This document shows positions 8,429 through 16,692 of a stretch of DNA of 19,842 nucleotides, one piece after another. The translations under genes and the position numbers were made by a program. How positions within the stretch are numbered: the first letter of the stretch is position 1; each line of letters opens with the position of its first letter. The DNA is from CAZCWX01 sp964502465 (GTDB taxonomy: Bacteria > Desulfobacterota > Binatia > Bin18): positions 1 through 19,842 of the forward strand of contig CAZCWX010000012.1 of the NCBI GenBank assembly GCA_964502465.1, given 5' to 3'. Under the pieces are notes generated by a model that saw only the letters and a program-made list of their open reading frames with translations, did not search any database and was not told the origin of the DNA.

Positions 8429-8769
8429 CTAAGCCGTGGCAATTACTGCCTGTCCAAGATAGATCCCGCCATCATTAGCCGGCACCTGCCGATGGACATA
8501 CACGGTGAAACCAGCGGCTCGCAGTCGAGCAGCAGTAGCGTTGAGCAGCAGCCGATTTTGCCAACACCCACCACTTAAAGCAACGGTTGTCAACCCTTCT
8601 TTGTCCCGGACCTGCGAGCAGACAGCCGGGACAATCTCAGCCAAGGTGAGACGGTTTCCAGTTCGATCGCTGCCTGGGCTTCATCCGTCACTTCGCCTCG
8701 TAGACCGAATAGCACTGCCACCGCGTCAGATAGTCGGCCACAACTCGACGTCAGCGGTTCTTTCGTCAT
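8429..8769 (-). pseudogene. hypF: Decayed hypF remnant (C-terminal fragments, internal deletion and frame change)
   Basis: Two separate pieces of the HypF C-terminal domain are readable in different frames. Beginning at ATG 8769, one frame reads PLTSSCGRLSDAVAV and then AQAAIELE, the HypF segment normally reading PLTSSAGRLFDAVA. This frame runs into a stop soon after. From about 8644 a second frame reads VALSGGCWQNRLLL and VHRQVPANDGGIYLGQAV, the extreme C-terminus. In intact HypF (about 750 residues) roughly 90 residues separate these motifs; here they are nearly adjacent and out of frame. The acylphosphatase, zinc-finger and YrdC-like domains are absent; the gene upstream is an unrelated complete flavoprotein. 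The 71-residue ORF here (TTG start) should not be annotated as a functional gene. Confidence 0.88.
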
Positions 8770-8835
8770 TACCGTCCCTCTTCGCTGCCCTTTTTGCTCC
8801 TGAACGGAGCGAGCTACGGCAGCAACGGCTAGTTC

Positions 8836-9825
8836 TCACCGCCAGCTCTGCAAGATCTCCAGATAATTGACTCGCTCGTAGGCCTTGGGGTCGGGGCAGC
8901 GGATCAAACTCATGCTTCCCTGCATCTGTGCAAGCGACTCGTACTCGTGTTCCTCCAGCCATGTCGCGATCCCCTCGCGGACGACCCGGAGGTGCTCCGG
9001 GCCATGCAGGAGGAGCGCGGACACCATCTGAATCGCCTGGGCGCCACACATCACTGCTTTAATGGCATCCAAGGCAGTGTGCACCCCACCCGTCACCGCC
9101 AGCGAAGCTTGCACCCGACCCGACAGGATCGCCAGCCAGCGCAGCCGCAATAATAACTCGCTCGAATCAGACAGGTGGAGTTTGTGTTCCACAGCGAGTT
9201 CCTCTATATCGATATCAGGCTGGTAGAAGCGGTTGAAGATCACCAACCCGTCCGCACCCGCTTCATCCAATTGATGAGCAAAATGGCCAAATGCCGAGTA
9301 AAAGGGTGAGAGCTTGACGCCCACCGGAATGTGAACCTGCTCTTTGACGGCCCGAAACATATGGAGCACTTTACGCTCCACGTGTTGGGCGGTGTCGTGC
9401 AGATCGGTGGCAATGGAGTAAACATTCAGCTCGAGAGCGTCGGCACCAGCCTGCTCCATCTGCCTGGCGAACTCAAGCCAGCCGCCGAGACTCGCCCCGT
9501 TCAAAGAGGCGATCACCGGGACGGCTACCGCCTCTTTGATCTGCCGAATCCTGTTCAGATATTCGTCGGGTCCAAGCGCAAACACGTTGGTATCTGGAAA
9601 GTAGGACAGAGCCTCAGCAAATGCTTCTGTGTGCGTCTCCATGTGACTGAAGGCGGCAAGCTGTTCCGCCACGATTTGCTCCTCGAAAAGTGAATGCATG
9701 ACCACAGCCGCCGCGCCCGCGTCTTCCAATTGGCGGACCATGTCCAAATCGTCCACAAGAGGCGAGGCACCGGGCATGAGCGGATGGGGCAGGTGAAGCC
9801 CGAGATAGGTCGTGGAGAGATCCAT
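8836..9825 (-). CDS. Dihydroorotate dehydrogenase-like FMN protein (PFOR-associated)
   Basis: This is a TIM-barrel flavoprotein of the dihydroorotate dehydrogenase superfamily, 329 residues from ATG 9825. That start has AGGAAGG upstream, overlapping the nifJ stop. Recognisable elements are SLNGAS (107-112), ELNVY (132-136), GVKLSP (169-174), TGGV (245-248, FMN phosphate loop) and GAQAIQMVSALL (261-272). The signature around the catalytic base in true PyrD proteins (LSCPN or SSPN) is replaced by VYSIA, so pyrimidine synthesis is unlikely. Such DHOD-like genes often sit next to pyruvate:ferredoxin oxidoreductase. The ribosome site overlapping the nifJ stop suggests co-translation and a redox role with PFOR, but the substrate is unknown. 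Confidence 0.85.
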   Translation of the reverse strand: MDLSTTYLGLHLPHPLMPGASPLVDDLDMVRQLEDAGAAAVVMHSLFEEQIVAEQLAAFSHMETHTEAFAEALSYFPDTNVFALGPDEYLNRIRQIKEAVAVPVIASLNGASLGGWLEFARQMEQAGADALELNVYSIATDLHDTAQHVERKVLHMFRAVKEQVHIPVGVKLSPFYSAFGHFAHQLDEAGADGLVIFNRFYQPDIDIEELAVEHKLHLSDSSELLLRLRWLAILSGRVQASLAVTGGVHTALDAIKAVMCGAQAIQMVSALLLHGPEHLRVVREGIATWLEEHEYESLAQMQGSMSLIRCPDPKAYERVNYLEILQSWR

Positions 9826-9835
9826 AGATACCTTC

Positions 9836-12800
9836 CTATGATCCGGTCGGAGTTGGTGTGACAGTCGGGTCCTGCACACGCGCAGGTATGGGGTGCTTGA
9901 TCCCGGCGAGTTGCTGGTAAACAGCGATCCGTGCGGTCGCGTCCTGTTGCGCCAGTTCGATCAGCAGCTTGAAGCGCTTCGGGTCGAGCTTCTCGACCAT
10001 ACGAAACCGGGCTTCATTGCGTGTGTAGTGTTCTACCGGGATCTTCGGTGCGTCAGAGTCCAGATGCAGCGGCGGCTGCCCTTCGGCAATCCGCCGTGGA
10101 TCGAAACGGTAGAGCGGCCACACGCCCGCATCCACTGCCAGCTTCTGCTGATCGGCTCCGTACTTCATATCGTACCCATGAGCAATACAATGGCTATAAG
10201 CGATAATTAGAGACGGCCCCGGATAGGCATCCGCCTCCAGGAATGCCCGCACGGTTTGCTGGTCCTTCGCGCCAAAGGCTACACGGGCGACATAGACATG
10301 ACCATAACTCATCGCTTCCAAGCCCAGATCCTTCTTTCCGATTGCCTTGCCAGCACTGGCGAATTTGGCCGCGGCACCAAGGGGTGTGGCCTTAGACTGC
10401 TGACCACCGGTATTCGAGTAGACTTCGGTATCGAGTACCAGCACATTCACGTTGCGGTCTGTAGACATGACGTGGTCTAGCCCCCCGAACCCGATGTCGT
10501 ACGCCCAACCATCTCCCCCCCCTAACCAGACGCTCTTCTTGACGAGGTAATCAGCGAGTATTTCTAAGCGGCGCGCCTCCAGGCTCAGCAGTGTGCTGAG
10601 CTTAGTCCGCAGGATCGCTATCCGCTCACGCTGGCTCTGGATGCTAGCATCATTTGACTGATCCGCATGCAGGATTTCTTGTACAAGCGTCTCACTGATC
10701 TGCGATGTCAATCCCCGGAGGAGTTGTCGTGCCTGCTCAGCCTGGCTGTCGATCGCCAAGCGCATGCCAAAGCCAAACTCGGCGTTATCCTCGAATAGTG
10801 AGTTGGACCATGCCGGCCCTCTTCCTTCCCGGTTCGTGGTGTAAGGTGTGGTCGGGAGGTTGCCTCCATAGATCGAGGAGCAACCAGTCGCATTGGCGAT
10901 AAGTACGTGATCACCGAAGAGCTGCGTGAGAAGTTTAATGTAGGGTGTTTCGCCACACCCCGCACAGGCGCCGGAGTACTCAAAGAGTGGCTCCAGGAAC
11001 TGCGAGCCCTTATTGTCCAGCTTGACCCGTGTCCGATCAGGCTCAGGCAGGTTCAGAAAAAATGCATAATTCTCCCGCTCAGCGTCATGCAGCGGGGGCT
11101 GTGGAGCCATATCGATCGCCTTATGGCGAGGATTCGACTTATCTTTAGCCGGGCACACGGAAACGCAGAGGTTACAGCCGGTACAGTCTTCTGGTGCTAC
11201 CTGGATAGTGTACTGGAAGCCAGAGAATTCGGCAGCTCGGTAGGTGGTCGTCTTGAACGTTGCCGGCGCCTGGGTGAGATGTTCAGGCTCGTACACTTTC
11301 GCGCGGATTGCGGCGTGGGGACACACCAGCGCGCACTTATTGCACTGGATGCAGATCGTTGGATCCCACACCGGCATCTCGAAGGCAATATTGCGTTTCT
11401 CCCATTTGCTGGTGCTGACGGGCCAGGTTCCATCGACTGGAAAGGCGCTCACAGGCAGAAGATCTCCCTTGTTGGCGAGGATGAGGGCAGTGACCTTTTT
11501 CACAAAATCCGGAGCCTCGTCTGCAATGAGGGGGGGACGGGAGCGGACAGCCGTGATCGTGACGGGCAGGTCGATCCGGTGGAGATGCGTAAGGGCCTGA
11601 TCTACTACCGCACAGTTACGGGTTACTACCTCCTGTCCCTTCTTTCCATAAGTTTTCTTGATGGTTTCCTTGATCTTGGCGATCGCCTCATCCTTGGGCA
11701 GAACTCCCGAAATGGCAAAGAAGCAGGTCTGCATGATGGTATTGATACGCCGCCCGAGCCCGACTTCACCCGCCACCTTGTATGCGTCAATGACGTAGAA
11801 CTGTAGTGCCTTCTCCACAATCTGTTGTTGGACTTCGCGTGGGAGCCGCTCCCAAATCTGTTCGGGAGGGTAGGGAGCATTGAGGAGAAACACCGCACCC
11901 GGCGCCGCATACTCAAGCACCTCGAAACGATCGAGGAAGTTGAACTGGTGACAGCCGATGAAACTGGCCCGCCGGATCAGATAGGTGGATTGAATCGGGC
12001 GAGGGCCAAACCGGAGATGAGAGATGGTGACCGCTCCTGACTTCTTCGAGTCGTACACGAAGTACCCTTGCGCGTAGTGCGGTGTCTCCTCGCCAATGAT
12101 CTTAATGGAGTTCTTGTTCGCACCAACGGTCCCATCAGAGCCGAGCCCGAAGAACACCGCCCGCACGACATCTTCGGGCTCGATATCAAATTCAGAGTCA
12201 ACTGGCAGGGATCGATGGGTCACATCATCGATGATGCCCACTGTAAAATGGTTCCGCGGTCGTGCGTGGGTGAGTTCATCGAACACCGCTTTGACCATCG
12301 CTGGGGTGAATTCCTTGGATGCTAAACCGTACCGCCCACCGATCACCTGAGGTTCAACAGTACATGGTGCGTTGCCTGTGTCACGGGCCTCCCGCAGAGC
12401 CGTCAGTACATCTTGATAGAGCGGTTCACCGATAGCGCCGGGCTCCTTTGTACGGTCGAGCACCGCCAGCGCACACACCGTGGCCGGCATGACAGCGACA
12501 AAGTCTGGCACCGAGAACGGACGGAAGAGACGGACCGTAAGGACACCGACCTTCTCTCCCCGTTTGGTCATCCAAGCAACTGTCTCACGGACAGTTTCGA
12601 CACCAGAGCCCATGAGGACGAGAACCCGCTCGGCTCGCGGATGCCCTTCGTAGTCGAACAAATGATAGTGTCGTCCGGTTTGCGCCGCGAACTGATCCAT
12701 AACGTCTTGTACGATACGGGGGCACGCCTCGTAGAAAAGGTTGCACGCTTCGCGGGCCTGGAAAAAGGCATCCGGATTCTGAGCAGTACCCCGCAACACA

Positions 12801-13441
12801 GGACGATCAGGGGTCAACGCCCGAGCACGGTGTGCTTGGATTGCAGCTTCGTCAATCAGGAGCCGGAGATCGTCATCGGTTAATTCTTCAATCTTTGCCA
12901 CTTCGTGCGAGGTGCGGAACCCGTCGAAGAAATGCAGGAAGGGCACTCGGGACCGGAGGGTCGCCGCCTGCGCAATGGCCGCACAGTCGTGAGCCTCCTG
13001 TACCGAATTGGAAGCGAGCAGAGCAAACCCCGTCTGCCGGCAGGCCATTACATCCGAATGGTCACCAAAAATCGACAGCCCGTGGGTTGCGACTGCACGT
13101 GCTGCTACGTGCATGCAGAACGCAGTCAGTTCACCGGCAATCTTGTACATGTTCGGGATCATCAGGAGCAGCCCCTGAGAGGCTGTGAAGGTCGTTGCCA
13201 GGGCACCTGCCTGCAGGGCGCCATGCACAGCCCCTGCTGCACCACCTTCTGACTGCATTTCTACTACCTGTGGGACTATGCCCCAGATGTTAGGGTGCTC
13301 CTGCACAGACCATTCGTCGGACAGTTCACCCATTGGCGAGGAGGGGGTAATGGGATAAATCGCGATGACCTCACTGGTTCGGTATGCGACGGAGGCGGCA
13401 GCCTCGTTGCCATCTATCGTGATGGTGCGTCGGGTACTCAT
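9836..13441 (-). CDS. nifJ: Pyruvate:ferredoxin (flavodoxin) oxidoreductase, single-chain
   Basis: This enzyme converts pyruvate and CoA to acetyl-CoA, CO2 and reduced ferredoxin or flavodoxin. The single 1201-residue chain has all domains in order. The N-terminal pyrimidine-binding domain reads AIYPITPSSPMGE near residue 28. A two-[4Fe-4S] ferredoxin domain has CIQCNKCALVCP at about 697-708 and CTGCNLCVSVCP at about 753-764. The TPP domain carries GACAGCGETPY near 825 and GDGWAYDIGFGG near 976. ATG 13441 is preferred over a TTG two codons upstream, because AGGAG lies nine bases before it. It is probably the first gene of a transcript running through the DHOD-like gene toward hypCDE. The frame is intact throughout. 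Confidence 0.97.
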   Translation of the reverse strand: MSTRRTITIDGNEAAASVAYRTSEVIAIYPITPSSPMGELSDEWSVQEHPNIWGIVPQVVEMQSEGGAAGAVHGALQAGALATTFTASQGLLLMIPNMYKIAGELTAFCMHVAARAVATHGLSIFGDHSDVMACRQTGFALLASNSVQEAHDCAAIAQAATLRSRVPFLHFFDGFRTSHEVAKIEELTDDDLRLLIDEAAIQAHRARALTPDRPVLRGTAQNPDAFFQAREACNLFYEACPRIVQDVMDQFAAQTGRHYHLFDYEGHPRAERVLVLMGSGVETVRETVAWMTKRGEKVGVLTVRLFRPFSVPDFVAVMPATVCALAVLDRTKEPGAIGEPLYQDVLTALREARDTGNAPCTVEPQVIGGRYGLASKEFTPAMVKAVFDELTHARPRNHFTVGIIDDVTHRSLPVDSEFDIEPEDVVRAVFFGLGSDGTVGANKNSIKIIGEETPHYAQGYFVYDSKKSGAVTISHLRFGPRPIQSTYLIRRASFIGCHQFNFLDRFEVLEYAAPGAVFLLNAPYPPEQIWERLPREVQQQIVEKALQFYVIDAYKVAGEVGLGRRINTIMQTCFFAISGVLPKDEAIAKIKETIKKTYGKKGQEVVTRNCAVVDQALTHLHRIDLPVTITAVRSRPPLIADEAPDFVKKVTALILANKGDLLPVSAFPVDGTWPVSTSKWEKRNIAFEMPVWDPTICIQCNKCALVCPHAAIRAKVYEPEHLTQAPATFKTTTYRAAEFSGFQYTIQVAPEDCTGCNLCVSVCPAKDKSNPRHKAIDMAPQPPLHDAERENYAFFLNLPEPDRTRVKLDNKGSQFLEPLFEYSGACAGCGETPYIKLLTQLFGDHVLIANATGCSSIYGGNLPTTPYTTNREGRGPAWSNSLFEDNAEFGFGMRLAIDSQAEQARQLLRGLTSQISETLVQEILHADQSNDASIQSQRERIAILRTKLSTLLSLEARRLEILADYLVKKSVWLGGGDGWAYDIGFGGLDHVMSTDRNVNVLVLDTEVYSNTGGQQSKATPLGAAAKFASAGKAIGKKDLGLEAMSYGHVYVARVAFGAKDQQTVRAFLEADAYPGPSLIIAYSHCIAHGYDMKYGADQQKLAVDAGVWPLYRFDPRRIAEGQPPLHLDSDAPKIPVEHYTRNEARFRMVEKLDPKRFKLLIELAQQDATARIAVYQQLAGIKHPIPARVQDPTVTPTPTGS

Positions 13442-13497
13442 AAACAAACGCTCCTCAGGGTGTGTAGGCTACGAGCTAGAAGGAATAACATGTCAGT

Positions 13498-13527
13498 ACC
13501 AGGTAGAGGTGTAAATCCGGACCTGGT
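13498..13527. promoter_or_regulatory. Candidate operator: 7-base inverted repeat upstream of nifJ
   Basis: ACCAGGT at 13498-13504 and ACCTGGT at 13521-13527 are exact reverse complements separated by 16 bases, about 60-85 bases upstream of the nifJ ATG. The spacing suits a dimeric regulator site. No convincing -35/-10 pair could be fixed beside it, so this is a candidate based on symmetry and position only. Confidence 0.3.
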
Positions 13528-13566
13528 GGAGATGACGATCGGCGGTTGTGGTGGCGAATCACGACT

Positions 13567-13616
13567 AAAAAAGCCTGGGAGTCTCATCTATATAGTCCAC
13601 CGTTTAAGCCAGGCTT
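13567..13616 (-). terminator. Probable intrinsic terminator after the ferritin-like gene
   Basis: Reading the minus strand, AAGCCTGG (13616-13609) and CCAGGCTT (13578-13571) form a perfect 8-base stem, followed by a T-run giving six consecutive Ts. It begins 20 bases after the stop of the ferritin-like gene. The 30-base loop is long for an intrinsic terminator, which lowers confidence. If real, it separates the 13636-16608 operon from nifJ. Confidence 0.5.
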
Positions 13617-13635
13617 CTCGTTATCGTCCGGAGCC

Positions 13636-14160
13636 TCAGGAGGACAGGCGATGTCGCGCCGCCCAGGTTATCGCCTGCTGGCGCAGTGTCCCCTCCGGCA
13701 GGAACCGCTGGATCCCGTCTACTAACCCTTGTTGGTGCTGCGGAAGGGAGAGTGATTGATCTATTTGCCGGGCCATGAGCTTGATCGCTGCCCGGCCCGT
13801 CAGCACCAAATCTCGATAGATGGTGTCTAACTCGGACTGCTCCAGTTCCAGCGCCAAGGTAAACGCTTCGTCCTTGCTTACCCCGAGCTGCGCCTTTTCT
13901 TCTACGCGCTTGAGCAGGCTGTCCATCTCCATCAGTTTGGCTGGGAACTCGGGCATGAAGTAGCCGGGATCGGAGTCCACCTCAAGGGCCGCTCGTTGAG
14001 CTGCGAGGATTTTGCTGTGGTGTTTTTCTTCCTCGGCCAGTCCCAGCCAGAAACTCGCCAGCTCCCTGTCGTCGATGAGGTGAGCCGCGAACTGGCTATA
14101 GATATCTGCTGCCCGCTGCTCCAGCACGCTACAGCGTTGTAGGACTTCAGTCATGAACAT
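13636..14160 (-). CDS. Ferritin-like (rubrerythrin-type) four-helix protein
   Basis: This small helical protein of 174 residues resembles the ferritin-like/rubrerythrin superfamily, whose members bind two irons for peroxide reduction or iron storage. Probable metal ligands are E14 (LEQRAADIY), E45 and H48 (EEEKHH), and E107/E110 (ELEQSE) in the third helix. The fourth helix lacks the expected glutamate-histidine pair (it reads RQQAITWAARH), so the diiron site may be incomplete. There is no rubredoxin domain. The start is ATG 14160, 11 bases after AGGAG; an upstream GTG overlaps the ribosome site, and a second ATG lies two codons in. It is the last gene of the operon with the CoA-transferase, possibly protecting or supplying iron-sulfur enzymes, which is inference. 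Confidence 0.75.
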   Translation of the reverse strand: MFMTEVLQRCSVLEQRAADIYSQFAAHLIDDRELASFWLGLAEEEKHHSKILAAQRAALEVDSDPGYFMPEFPAKLMEMDSLLKRVEEKAQLGVSKDEAFTLALELEQSELDTIYRDLVLTGRAAIKLMARQIDQSLSLPQHQQGLVDGIQRFLPEGTLRQQAITWAARHRLSS

Positions 14161-14185
14161 AATAAGCTTCACTCCTTTGCTGTTA

Positions 14186-15478
14186 TCATAGCAGTTTACG
14201 TTCCCTTGCTGCCTGCTCCAACTCTTCGCGGAACTGCGGGTGAGCGATATCGATCAGTGCCTTGGCCCGCTGGCGTAGGGTCTCACCATAGAGTTGGGCG
14301 ATGCCAAACTCAGTGACCACATAGTGCACGTCACCGCGAGTGGTCACCACGCCGGCACCGGGCTTAAGCATGGGAACGATCCTTGATAGCTCACCGTTGT
14401 GGGCTGTGGCCGAGAGCGCGATGATTGGTTTACCGCCCCGGGCGCGGGCTGCACCGCGGATAAAGTCGAGTTGGCCGCCGAAACCCGAGTAGATGGTCGT
14501 GCCGATCGAGTCGGCACAGACCTGACCAGTGAGGTCGACCTCCAGGGCGGAATTGATGGCGATCAGGTTCTCGTTCTGGGCGATAATGAATGGGTCGTTG
14601 GTGTAGTTCGATGGGTGCAGCTCAAAGGCTGGGTTGTTGTCCACAAAGTGGTAGAGCGCGCCGGTGCCCATGACGAACGTGGCCACTGCTTTGCCCGGAT
14701 GCAGCGTCTTCTTAGAGCCGGTAATGATGCCGGCCTCCATGGCCCGCATCACCCCATCAGAGAGCATTTCGGTGTGCACCCCTAAGTCGCGCTTCCCGGC
14801 GAGGCTGGCGAGGACGGCGTCTGGAATGGTGCCGATACCCAACTGTAATGTCGCCCCGTCCGGAATGAGAGTAGCAATATGGTGCCCGATCTGTCTTTCT
14901 ACCTCTCCGAACCCGGGAGATGTCAGCTCTGGCAGCGGCTCATCGCTCTCCGTTATTGCGTGGACCCGGGAGACGTGGAGAAAGGAGTCTCCCAGTACCC
15001 GTGGCATTCGCTCGTTGACTTGGACGATCACCGTACGCGCAGCCTCGGCTGCCGCCTTCGAGGCCAAGACTTCGACCCCCAGGCTCATGAAGCCGTGCTC
15101 GTCCGGCGGGGAAACTTGGAGCAGCGCGACGTCGAGGGGCAAACGACCAGATGAGAGCAGGGCTGGGATCTCCGAGAGAAAGACCGGGGTGTAGTCGGCC
15201 TTCCCAGCGTTAACCGCCTGGCGGTCGCCGGAGCCTACAAAGAAGGCATTGTGACGGAAGTGCCCTTCCAGATCAGGCGCGGCGAGTCCGTCACCCAGTA
15301 GCAACAAATGTACGAGTTCAACGCGCTCCAGTTCAGGTCTGCGTGCCATCAGGGCACGGAGGAGAAGTCGAGGGGTCGCGGCGTTGCCGCTGGTAAACAC
15401 GCGGTCCCCACTGTTAATGGAGCGCACAGCCTCTTGCGCACTCTGACGCCTGCGTCCGTATTCCTTAATCCAAGACAT
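14186..15478 (-). CDS. Acetyl-CoA hydrolase / 4-hydroxybutyrate-type CoA-transferase family protein
   Basis: This 430-residue family I CoA-transferase resembles 4-hydroxybutyrate CoA-transferase (AbfT/Cat2) and acetyl-CoA hydrolase. Such enzymes move CoA between acetyl-CoA and a carboxylate through a glutamyl-CoA thioester. GIGTIPDAV (214-222) is followed by HTEMLSDG, in which E237 is the probable catalytic glutamate. SGFGGQLDFI (331-340) is the conserved oxyanion/CoA loop. ATG 15478 has AGGAG 11 bases upstream. It lies 26 bases after the alanine dehydrogenase-like gene and 25 before the ferritin-like gene, so the three probably share a transcript. Acetate production from PFOR-derived acetyl-CoA would fit; the acceptor acid cannot be told from sequence. 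Confidence 0.9.
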   Translation of the reverse strand: MSWIKEYGRRRQSAQEAVRSINSGDRVFTSGNAATPRLLLRALMARRPELERVELVHLLLLGDGLAAPDLEGHFRHNAFFVGSGDRQAVNAGKADYTPVFLSEIPALLSSGRLPLDVALLQVSPPDEHGFMSLGVEVLASKAAAEAARTVIVQVNERMPRVLGDSFLHVSRVHAITESDEPLPELTSPGFGEVERQIGHHIATLIPDGATLQLGIGTIPDAVLASLAGKRDLGVHTEMLSDGVMRAMEAGIITGSKKTLHPGKAVATFVMGTGALYHFVDNNPAFELHPSNYTNDPFIIAQNENLIAINSALEVDLTGQVCADSIGTTIYSGFGGQLDFIRGAARARGGKPIIALSATAHNGELSRIVPMLKPGAGVVTTRGDVHYVVTEFGIAQLYGETLRQRAKALIDIAHPQFREELEQAARERKLL

Positions 15479-15504
15479 AATCCCCGTTACTCCTCTGTCG
15501 TTGC

Positions 15505-16608
15505 CTACGACAGCCCAGACCCACGGCTGGCGTAAGCCTGGGTCGCCTGGCCCGCAAAAATGTACGTGCCACGCTGCAACGCCGTGTTCTGTCGCAATGC
15601 CTCGTGTACCCCTTGCCGGAGGATGAGGCGTAAGTAAGGCAGAAGCGCCTGGGTCAGCGCGTGAGAGGCGGTACGAGGCACGAGTGAGGGAACGTTCGGA
15701 AGCGCATAATGCACGACCCCATCCTGCTCAAATACCCCGTCCTCGGTCGGCGTGAGGCGTGAGGTTTCGACACACCCGCCCTCATTAATGGCAAAATCGA
15801 GGATGACAGCGCCACGCTTCATCTGTTGCACGAGCGAGCGTGTCACCAACAGCGGCGCTGCCCCCTCCGGCTGCCGTACCGCGCCAACCAGCACCTCGGC
15901 GAAGGCAGCAAATTTCTCGATGTTGTTGCGCGTCGCCAGCGCGGTTACCACCCTGCCGGCAAATAGTCGGTCGATGCCTTCGAGCTTCTGTACATCCGTG
16001 TCCAGAGCGTACACACTAGCACCGGCACCGAGAAAAGCCCGTGCGGCCTCAAGACCGAGCACGCCGGCACCGAGGATCACGACATCAGCCGGCGGGATGC
16101 CGGGCAGGCCGGAAAGCAGCACACCCATACTGCCCTGTGGTGCTTCCAGCAATCGGCTGGCGATATGTGGCGCCAACCGACCGGCGATCTGGCTGGAGAT
16201 CTTTTGTAGTGGGAACGAGCTATCATCTTCGCGAACTGCCTCCAGGCCGACCGCAGTGAGATTGCGTGCCAGCAACGTTGGCACCAAGCCCGGCGAGACG
16301 CTATACAAATGCAAGAAGGCGATCAGGGTCGCGCCCTCAGGCAACAACCTCCACTCCTCGTCACGCGGCCGCTCGACGCGCAATACCACGTCTGCACGGC
16401 CGTATGCCTCCGCAGCCGTGTAGACGATATGCGCCCCGGCAGCCTCATACTCCTCGTCCGGAAAGCCGGCACCGTGACCCGCGCCTTGCTGGACTATTAC
16501 CTCCGCACCAGCCTGACACAGCTCCCGTACTCCGGCGGAAGAGAGAGCTACCCGACGCTCGACCATGCCTTTGCCCAATCCTGTCTCTGTAGGAATACCG
16601 AAACGCAT
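15505..16608 (-). CDS. Alanine dehydrogenase/PNT-family protein with altered catalytic residues
   Basis: This 367-residue protein has alanine dehydrogenase length and layout. The N-terminal domain starts MRFGIPTET. An NAD-binding Rossmann domain has GAGVLG (180-185) and an aspartate (D203, ALDTD) typical for NAD. Compared from memory with Mycobacterium tuberculosis Ald, R15 and H96 have equivalents (R19 in RRVAL, H100 in FLHLY). The pyruvate-binding K75 of LKVKEP is a glutamate here (E79 in LRVERP), and catalytic D270 of DIAIDQGG is an asparagine (N275 in DFAINEGG). Alanine/pyruvate interconversion is therefore doubtful. ATG 16608 is chosen over a TTG two codons upstream; its ribosome site is weak. 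It is the first gene of a three-gene operon. Confidence 0.85.
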   Translation of the reverse strand: MRFGIPTETGLGKGMVERRVALSSAGVRELCQAGAEVIVQQGAGHGAGFPDEEYEAAGAHIVYTAAEAYGRADVVLRVERPRDEEWRLLPEGATLIAFLHLYSVSPGLVPTLLARNLTAVGLEAVREDDSSFPLQKISSQIAGRLAPHIASRLLEAPQGSMGVLLSGLPGIPPADVVILGAGVLGLEAARAFLGAGASVYALDTDVQKLEGIDRLFAGRVVTALATRNNIEKFAAFAEVLVGAVRQPEGAAPLLVTRSLVQQMKRGAVILDFAINEGGCVETSRLTPTEDGVFEQDGVVHYALPNVPSLVPRTASHALTQALLPYLRLILRQGVHEALRQNTALQRGTYIFAGQATQAYASRGSGLS

Positions 16609-16692
16609 ACGCAATGCTCAGCTTTCAGTGGGAAGTCCTCAGCTCAGTCGCGCTATTTACATTATGCGCTAGCTGGAGCGCCGCACGCAAAC

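Noticed and set aside
8429..8644. A 71-residue open frame starting at TTG that could be annotated as a small gene
   Set aside because: It is only the last part of HypF, starts in mid-domain, and the preceding HypF motifs lie just upstream in another frame.
10907..11806. A 299-codon plus-strand open frame
   Set aside because: It lies fully antisense to nifJ, whose ferredoxin and other conserved domains are coded on the other strand; the plus-strand translation shows no recognisable domain.
15752..16423. A 223-codon plus-strand open frame
   Set aside because: It is the antisense shadow of the alanine dehydrogenase-family gene; its Ser/Arg/Pro-rich translation is typical of such shadows.
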